Source: Rhizophagus irregularis (Eukaryota > Glomeromycota > Glomeromycetes > Glomerales > Glomeraceae). Taken from it: DNA of 64,000 bases. The number at the start of each line of letters is the position of its first letter. The stretch's first letter is position 1. The stretch is from contig NC_089451.1 of NCBI RefSeq assembly GCF_026210795.1, positions 3,642,001-3,706,000 of the forward strand, given 5' to 3'. Under the pieces are notes generated by a model that had not been told where the DNA came from, searched no databases, and saw only the letters and a list, made by a program, of their open reading frames with translations. This document shows, piece by piece, positions 57,481-64,000 of the stretch. Position numbers and translations under genes: made by a program.

Positions 57481-58330
57481 CAGAGGTAAGCATATCTCCA
57501 AATTCTAAAATCTTTGATAGATTTCATCCAAAATCTATATAATATAATAAAAAATTATTATTTTTTTTAAAAATAAATTAAAGATTCAGAAGTTAATATA
57601 CCTCCAAATTTCAAAATCATCAATAGGTTCCATCCAGAACCTATATAATATAATAAAAAAATCTTTTTTTTTTGAAAATAAATTAAGTTTTAGCCTCTGA
57701 ATTCCAAAAATCATCAATAGGTTTCATCCGGAACCTATATAATATAATAAAAAAAATATTTTTTTTTTGAAAATAAATTAAGATTTGAAGGTAAGTATAC
57801 CTCTGAATTCCAATATCTTTGATAGGTTCTATCTGGAAACTATATAATATAAAAAAATAATTTTTTTTTTAAAAAATAAATTAAGATTCAGAAGTAAGCA
57901 TACCTCTGAATTCCAATATCTTTGATAGGTTCTATCTGGAAACTATATAATATTAAAAAAATTATTTTTTTTAAAAAAAATTAATTAAGATTCAGAGGTA
58001 AGCATACCTCTGAATTCCAATATCTTTGATAGGTTCTATTTGGAACCTATATAATATAAAAAAATATTTTTTTTAAAAAAATTAAATTAAGATTCAGAGG
58101 TAAGCATACCTCCGAATTCCAATATCTTTGATAGGTTCTATCCAGAACCTATATAATATAAAAAAAAATTATTTTTTTTTAAAAAAAATAAATTAACTGT
58201 TAAATTTTGGAGGTAAGCATACTTCCGAATTCCAATTAAAATCATCGATAGGTTCCATCCGGAACTTATATAATATAAAAAAAAATTTTTTTTCTTTAAA
58301 AATAATTAAAGTTTCAGAGGTGATATACCT
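57480..58330. repeat. Second palindrome satellite
   Basis: About eight units of 105-115 bp with two dyads each: CAGAGGTAAGCATACCTCTG and ATAGGTTC-TATCT-GGAACCTAT, then ATAATATAAAAAAA and A/T runs. Adjacent to but distinct from the 56.5 kb units; the shared ACCTATAAAATATA ends suggest a common origin. Confidence 0.9.
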
Positions 58331-59640
58331 TCAAATTAAAATTAACAATAGGCTATATTATGTTCTTGACTTACAAACTGAACGTTAACTGACGTTCATT
58401 AAAAAAAATTTTTTTTTTTTCAAAAAAGAAAAAAAAGGAATACGACTCCTTTTTTAGTTTTGATTTCCCTGCATGTTGTAGATTATGTGCCGAATGTTAG
58501 ACGAATTTGCCTTAAAGACTCTACAACCTTGCAAATAAATTTTTTTTTAAAAAAAAAAAATCTCTCTGATAAGCTTTGAAGCTTAAAAAATAATAGAAAT
58601 ATTTTTTCTTTGGAATCTTTAACAGATTATTATTTCCTAAAAGATGTTGTAGAAAAAATTATTTCACAAAGTTTTTTTCTTTAGTAATAAGTGCTATAGT
58701 AGAAAAAATTATTTTTTAAAGTCTTGTAAAGTTTTTTTTTTTAAAGAGTATTGTAGAAAAAATCATTTAGGTATTAAATCAAGTTAGAGTTAATCAAAGT
58801 TTAAATATTAAATTAATGATGAAATTGCAGATCGAACTAATATTTTAATGAAAAAAAAGCAAAAATCTGCAAAATTGCAGACTTCCGCATAAATTTCACA
58901 TAAAAAAAAAGCAGAAATCTGCAAAATCACAGATTACCGCAGAAATGCATACATAAAAAATTGGAAACATGCAAAATCACAGATTATTGCATAATTTTGT
59001 AAAAAATAAAAAGTGAAAATCTGCAAAATCGCAGACTTCCACATAAATTCATATAAAAAATGCGAAGATCTGCTAATTTTACAGATCTCTGCAGTTCTGC
59101 ATCTTAAAAAATTTCCTGATGTTAGAGCTACTAATAAAAAATATTTTTGGGACCTTACCTATATAAGTATTTTCCAGGGTCCTGAATTGGCTTTTCAATA
59201 GGTCTAGTTTCTTCTAATAGGTTTTTCCTATTTACTCTTTTTACCACAGGTCGAAAGCTAAAAAATCGGTCATATATCCTATTGGTAACTATTAAACTAA
59301 TAGGTTAGCCAAAAATTAGTAATCAATAGGGTATATACCCGATTGATAACTATGTAAAAATTTAGGCTATCCGGATTGAAAGGATTTATTAATTAAAATA
59401 AATTAGGTAATTATTCAATAGTCATCATTTGGTTTATTACTATATGTGAAACTGAATCCAATAGGCATAAACCGATTGGTAGCTATAAATTAATCTGTTG
59501 GTCTAATAATACCATACATATATATTACATTATTTTACCGAATTTATAATATTTGACAATACATTTAATATGAATATTCACTAAGTATACTTGGCAAGTA
59601 TAAAATAAAATAACCAATTTATTACGATTTATTAATAATA
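58331..59640. repeat. AT-rich spacer with ATCTGCAAAATTGCAGA repeats
   Basis: 58850-59110 holds four units of about 60 bp built on the dyad ATCTGCAAAATCGCAGA plus TTCCGCATAAATTTCA. 59215-59500 holds several ATAGG-TATA-CCGAT motifs such as CCTATTGGTAACTATTAA. No exon is supported. Confidence 0.7.
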
Positions 59641-59644
59641 GAAA

Positions 59645-60376
59645 TTATAAATGGAATTTCCTATTAATTGGTACTACTGCCATATAAGTTTTCGCCTTCC
59701 ATCTGCTATTATTGTTATTGTTATTTGTTCTGATTGTAAAATTAGTAGAAATAAACTGGCTATAAATATTATGAATTGGAATTATACTATCACAAGACAT
59801 TTCATAAAATTCATTAAGTTTCCAGAGTTCAATATTAACATTGCGGTCATCGTTCTGTTCAGCTCGGCAGTAAAATCTAATTTGATGATCATTAACCGGT
59901 AGGTACCATTTGACGTAAGCAAGTATGTGCATTCTTTCACCAATAGTTGGAAGTCGCAATACATGCTTGAAATAAAATTGCACCATTCCTGGATATAATT
60001 CTATCGATTCGTTATCTTGGGTAAATAAATTTTGCTAAAATATAAGAACTTTTCTTATATCAAGGTGCTAGCGCGAATCCAAAAATTTCAGCTGCCACTC
60101 AATTCTTTCGCATTGATTAATTATTGGTTGAACAACTACATACGAATCATTCTGTAAACCTTGACTGATCAGATTTGACATGAAGCTGAATTCAACATCC
60201 ATCTTTTTACCATAAACTTCATTATAATAAGTAATCAACTGTTCATACAAATTGTTGGGTAAATTAACATGGTTTTTAATTGGACTTAATAAATTGCCTG
60301 AATAAATTTCACTGCTAGTGATCCACAGGTCAAATGCTGAAAAATCGGGCATATACCTTATTGGTCCATCCATCAA
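59645..60376 (-). pseudogene. Fragment of a lineage-typical hypothetical protein
   Basis: The first part, 60376-60068 (MDGPIRYMPDFSAFDLWITS ... ERIEWQLKFLDSR), is followed by a gap with stops and then about 60040-59645 (NLFTQDNESIELYPGMVQFYFKHVLRLPTI ... PINRKFHL). The second part resembles, by recollection, a C-terminal domain common in Rhizophagus hypothetical proteins (YFEH...LA-VRWY...CIIPVH-I...PINRK-H). The two parts are separated by a frameshift or a lost exon. Function unknown. Confidence 0.45.
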
Positions 60377-60463
60377 TCGCTTTATAGAGTTAAAGAATTA
60401 AATGAATAATTAATAAATTATAAATTATTAAAACAATAAAAATATATTTAAAAAATAAGCTTA

Positions 60464-61087
60464 CCAAGCGTTAGATTCTCGAAATCTTCGATAATTTTCT
60501 TAATCTTTTTATTAATTCTTGCCGTTTTTTGATTTAAAAATCTACCACTAAGCAATTCACGTGAAGGCGGCACATATTCTGGTCTCATTTCATGAAGAAA
60601 TTCAATAAAAAATGGGTTTTCAATAATTGAAAACGATATCCCACAACACGTAAATGCGCACACGAGAGCCCGAGTAATGAAAGCTTCTTTTTGAGGAGTT
60701 ATTTTGGCAGACTGCAAACCAATCAGTTAACTCTCGTTGTTCCACCTGAATTTTTCTTTTTTTATTATTTTTTGGTGAAGGAATAGAGGCATCTTCACTT
60801 CCAAAATCTCGTGAAGAAACTACACCCAAATAAAATGCATAGACTAATTCTGGACACTCTTTGCAATTATTAGCTAAATGTTCTTCTAATTGTTGTGGGT
60901 GACCACGAGCCCAAAAAGTTTTACAATAATTACATTTAGCTGAAAAATGACCGGCGGACTTGAGAGGTTTTTTTTCAAAATGCTTCCACACTTCGCTCTG
61001 AGGACGACCACTGGGCTTTTTTTCTTTTTGCTGAGAGTTCATTATTACAATAACGCGAAAATACAAAAAATTAAAACAGGAGTACAC
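60464..61087 (-). pseudogene. BED-finger hAT transposase N-terminal fragment
   Basis: MNSQQKEKKPSGRPQSEVWK opens a BED finger (CNYCKTFWARG, HLANNCKEC), then RELTDWF, a frame slip near 60712, then KITPQKEAFITRALVCAFTC, NPFFIEFLHEMRPEYVPPSR and LSGRFLNQKTARINKKIKK. The layout matches the first exon of the transposase at 25359, including a donor-like GTAAGC after LTLG (near 60461). The catalytic core and hATC region do not follow; the downstream coding fragment is a different family. Confidence 0.7.
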
Positions 61088-61319
61088 AAGTAATGTGACA
61101 ATGGTGACATTACTAATATATAGCTGACGAAATTTAAGGGGAATTGTGTTAAAATACTTAAATGAATAAAATGATGATTACTAATTTATCATTATATAAC
61201 TATTGACAAGGTAAACGAACTCAGGACGGGAGGTTTTTTTTATTTTTCTTTGTGTAACTGCTATATAATCGATCAAATCAGATCTAACATCTAAAGATCT
61301 TCATTGTACTTATATTATT

Positions 61320-61430
61320 AATTTCGTCATATGACGAAATATTCGGAATTTTGAAATTTAAAATGGAATGCTGAATATATTTCGGTTTCGTCACATGACG
61401 AAATATTTCGATTTCGCCCAGCATCATTAG
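61320..61430. repeat. Two linked palindromes TTTCGTCAYRTGACGAAA
   Basis: ATTTCGTCATATGACGAAAT and TTTCGTCACATGACGAAATA lie 60 bp apart, with TATTCGG/ATATTTCGGT beside them. This is probably a MITE relic adjoining the coding fragment at 61400-61911. Confidence 0.6.
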
Positions 61431-61911
61431 TACACATGAAATCTTCATTATCACCAAAATCCTCTAATTCAGGAGCAGCGAATCATTCATCATCAGAAGT
61501 TTTATCATTCAAGTCTTCACTTTGATCGTTATCAATCGGTGAGCTGAAGCCAGTATCTTCATTATCAAGTTCATCAATCAATACATCATTAACAGCTGAT
61601 TCCACTACTTTAAATTTCTCTTTTCTTTCTCGTTTAGTCAGGATGTGAATTGGTTCTTGCGATTCAGATGTTGATGAATTTGATGAACCTGATGAATTTG
61701 AGGATGTGTTTGAAGTTTCATCATCATTATTGTCTATTTGAACTCGCTTTGATACTGATTTACTGACCTTTGTAGATCTTGATAAATGATTCATTTGCTT
61801 ATATTCAGCCTCATGTTTTACTTATGTTCTTGGATCAACTAATTTTTCGTTACATTCATTACAATGACACGAGACTTTTTTTCTGGGTTTGATTGCAGGT
61901 TTTGGTGGCAT
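61400..61911 (-). pseudogene. N-terminus of a Plavaka-like / KDZ-type transposable-element protein
   Basis: ATG at 61911 opens MPPKPAIKPRKKVSCHCNEC, followed by NEKLVDPRT, a TAA at 61824-61822, then KHEAEYKQMNHLSRSTK and a Ser/Asp/Glu-rich acidic region to a TGA near 61483, and beyond it FAAPELEDFGDNEDF. The CHC-x2-C...VDPRT...H pattern resembles the N-terminal zinc motif of Plavaka/Dileera-type proteins (recollection). No catalytic domain follows before the palindromes at 61430. Confidence 0.45.
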
Positions 61912-62045
61912 ATTATTATTAATTGCAATATATCAGATTATAACTTATTATTCAAGATAGAATCGGTACACGTTATATCAGAATTGACTCAATAATTTTT
62001 CTTAATACTGAAAGTTCGCTGTTACATTAATCAATCGGTATAAAA

Positions 62046-63600
62046 TTCATATTAATTAAGTAAATTTAGTATAGTATTAGATTAATTATTCTGATTTATT
62101 CAAAATTAAGCAAAGTTTAATAGTATTAAATTATGAAATTGTCAAATTTTCACCGGTGGTGATTTTTACCGGTCATGTGATCATGTAATTACTTATGTTA
62201 CATAACATAACATATATTTATTATATTTATGAAATTTGTTTTTGCTTTGTTTACTTTGCTTTTCTTTTAATATTTTACGTATTTTTAATACAAAAATATT
62301 ACTTTTGTTACACTATTAAACCTATAGGAGTATATTTCAATTTCATAAAGTTAGATATAATATTTATGAAAAAAAAATACATTTAAATATTTGTTTTTCT
62401 GTTTACCAACTTCAAAGCGTAATTTCAACACTTTAGTCAAATGAAATCAGCTTTCTTTATTAAGTGAAAGTTGTTCAGCGAGGTTGAAACTAGTTGTATA
62501 TCAAATTTCATGAGTGTAAGTTTAATACTTGTGGAGAAAATCACGTTTTTCATAATGGTACTAACTTTTGAATTTTTTTTTTCTATTTGTGAACTTCAGA
62601 GCGTAATTTCACCACTTTAGTCAAATGAAATCGTCTTTCTTTATTAAGTGAAAGTTGTTCAGCGTGGTCGAAACTAGTTGTATATAAAATTTCATGGATG
62701 TAAGTGTAATACTTCTGAAGAAAATCGCATTTTTCATAATGATACTAACTTTCAAATTTTTCTTTTTTATTTGTTAATTTCAGAGTGTAATTTTACCACT
62801 TTGGTCAAATGAAATCATTGTTCAGCAAGATTAAAACTAGTTGTGTATCAAATTTCATGAGTGTAAATGTAATACTTTTGAAAAAAATTGCATTTCTCAT
62901 AATAGTATTAACTTTCAAATTTTTTTTTTCTGTCTATTAAATTTAAAGTGTAATTTCCTTACTTTAGTCAAATAAATTAAGTTTTTTTATTAAGTAAAAC
63001 ATGTTCAATATTTAAAAAAACTACTTACATTTAATTTTTTTTCTCGGTAAAAATTTGCAAAAAAATTTTTTATAATTTTGGCTAAATCATAATTTCTGCC
63101 AACATTAATAATGGTAAAAATCACCACCAGTGAAATTTAGCAATACTCTTAGATTATATCATTCGATTTGTTTGGAAAATTAAGTAAAATTTAGTATAGT
63201 ATTAGATTAATTATTCCGATTTATTCAAAATTAAGCAAAGTTTAATAGTATTAGATTATATCATTCAATTTATTTGGAAAATTAAGTAAAATTTAGTATA
63301 GTATTAGATTAATTATTCCGATTTATTCAAAATTAAGCAAAATTCAGTATAGTATTAGATTATATCACTCGATTTGTTTGGAAAATTAAGTAAATTTAGT
63401 ATAGTATTAGATTAATTATTCTGATTTTTTTTGAAAAATTAAGCAAAATTCAGTATAGTATTAGATTATATCATTCGATTTATTTGGAAAATTAAGTAAA
63501 ATTAGTATAGTATTGGATTAATTATTCCAATATTTTTGAAAAATTAAGCAAAATTCAGTATAGTATTAGATTATATTATTTGATTTTGTTTGATAAATTT
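62046..63600. repeat. About 100-bp tandem repeat split by a 1 kb insertion
   Basis: Units contain AGTATAGTATTAGATTAATT, ATTCCGATTTATTCAAAATT and TTAGATTATATCATTCGATT. One unit lies left (62060-62134) and about five right (63149-63600) of the 62135-63148 element; the two sides are collinear. Confidence 0.85.
62135..63148. mobile_element. TIR element (1,014 bp) with internal 185-bp repeats
   Basis: AAATTTTCACCGGTGGTGAT (62144 on) and, reverse-complemented, AAATTTCACTGGTGGTGATT at the right end are inverted and continue TTTACC. The flanks TTAAATTAT (62126-62134) and TTAGATTAT (63149-63157) may be a 9-bp duplication with one change. Inside, 62397-63010 has four units (about 185 bp, last ones shorter) with AGAGCGTAATTTCACCACTT, TAGTCAAATGAAATC, GAAAGTTGTTCAGCG and ATTTCATGAGTGTAAG. 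No coding capacity. Confidence 0.65.
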
Positions 63601-63689
63601 ATAAAATATTACGTGTAAGTTACAGTGAAAAATATTATTTTGTAATTACATATATTAATCAATTGAATTTGTGAAAAAAGTTTGTGAAA

Positions 63690-64000
63690 ATATTTTGGAA
63701 AAGTTTCAAAATATTGTACTATAAATCTACGAAATTCTGCGATGTAAAATTATGAAATGTTATACTTTCAGAAAAGTTTTGAAATATTATACCGTAAACC
63801 TACAAAATTCTGCAATGTAAAATTACAAAATATTATACCTTCAGAAAAGTTTTGAAATATTATACCGTAAACCTACGAAATTCTACAACATAAAATTATA
63901 AAATATTACACTTTCGAAAAGTTTTGAAATATTGCACCCGTAAACCTATGAAAATCCTACGACATAAAATTATGAAATATTACACTTTTGAAAAGTTTTG
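63690..64000. repeat. 70-bp tandem repeat reaching the window edge
   Basis: Four to five units with GAAAAGTTTTGAAATATTAT, ACCGTAAACCTACGAAATTC and TACGATGTAAAATTATGAAA; the last unit is cut by the end of the window. Confidence 0.88.

Noticed and set aside
58331-59640. Short ORF 59013-59201 as a gene
   Set aside because: It reads through the ATCTGC tandem repeat and has no supporting features.

Overview
The window is eukaryotic, very AT-rich and repeat-dominated. Genes have short introns with GT/AG borders. The mixture of two Crinkler (CRN) genes, RNase H-bearing non-LTR retrotransposons, hAT, pogo, Mutator-like and Crypton elements, and several lineage-typical hypothetical families points to an early-diverging fungus, most likely an arbuscular mycorrhizal fungus of the Rhizophagus type (Glomeromycotina). 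That assignment is inference from protein style; no rRNA or other marker gene is present.

Layout. 1-19724: three head-to-tail copies of one LINE. Copy A (1-7552) is cut by the window edge. Copy B (7553-8584) is a 5'-truncated 1 kb tail. Copy C (8585-19724) is decayed and carries three later insertions: a hAT-type MITE (8872-9447), a 2.4 kb hAT transposon (9458-11887) and a 1.4 kb TIR element with a 3-bp target duplication (14217-15642). Copy C stops abruptly at 19724, where a large TIR element begins.

19725-28299: a TIR element of about 6.9 kb (to 26660) carrying a spliced plus-strand gene of unknown function and a minus-strand BED/hAT transposase. It has clusters of a near-palindrome, TGGACAA-AA-TTGTCCA, placed in inverted orientation near both ends. 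Next to it is a 1.3 kb array of about 25 hairpin-forming 50-bp units, followed by a second copy of the right-end TIR (28299).

28300-36985: a small coiled-coil gene, a degenerate pogo/Tigger transposase with a MITE inside it, pogo-type TIRs, further MITEs, and a small secreted-protein gene with a 1-nt frameshift (34708-35225).

36986-42629: two Crinkler genes facing each other. The plus-strand copy is nearly complete (N-terminal CRN header, P-loop ATPase, PD-(D/E)xK-like C-terminus) but has one in-frame stop. The minus-strand copy is a pseudogene split by a hAT-type MITE with a perfect 8-bp target duplication.

42630-64000: MITEs, a tRNA-derived SINE-like piece, a Crypton-type tyrosine recombinase, a gag-like fragment, a palindrome-rich satellite (about 49.7-58.3 kb) split by a Mutator-like element (51246-56472), hAT and other transposase fragments, a 1 kb TIR element (62135-63148), and AT-rich tandem repeats to the window edge.

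No operon or housekeeping pathway is present. The organising principle is nested insertion, and exact target-site duplications let several insertions be ordered. Two decay styles coexist. LINE copy C and the large element's transposase carry nonsense codons that all involve C-to-T or G-to-A changes. LINE copy A, the hAT, the secreted protein, the Crypton and the unknown gene are broken by single-base indels, mostly in homopolymers, which may be sequence errors.
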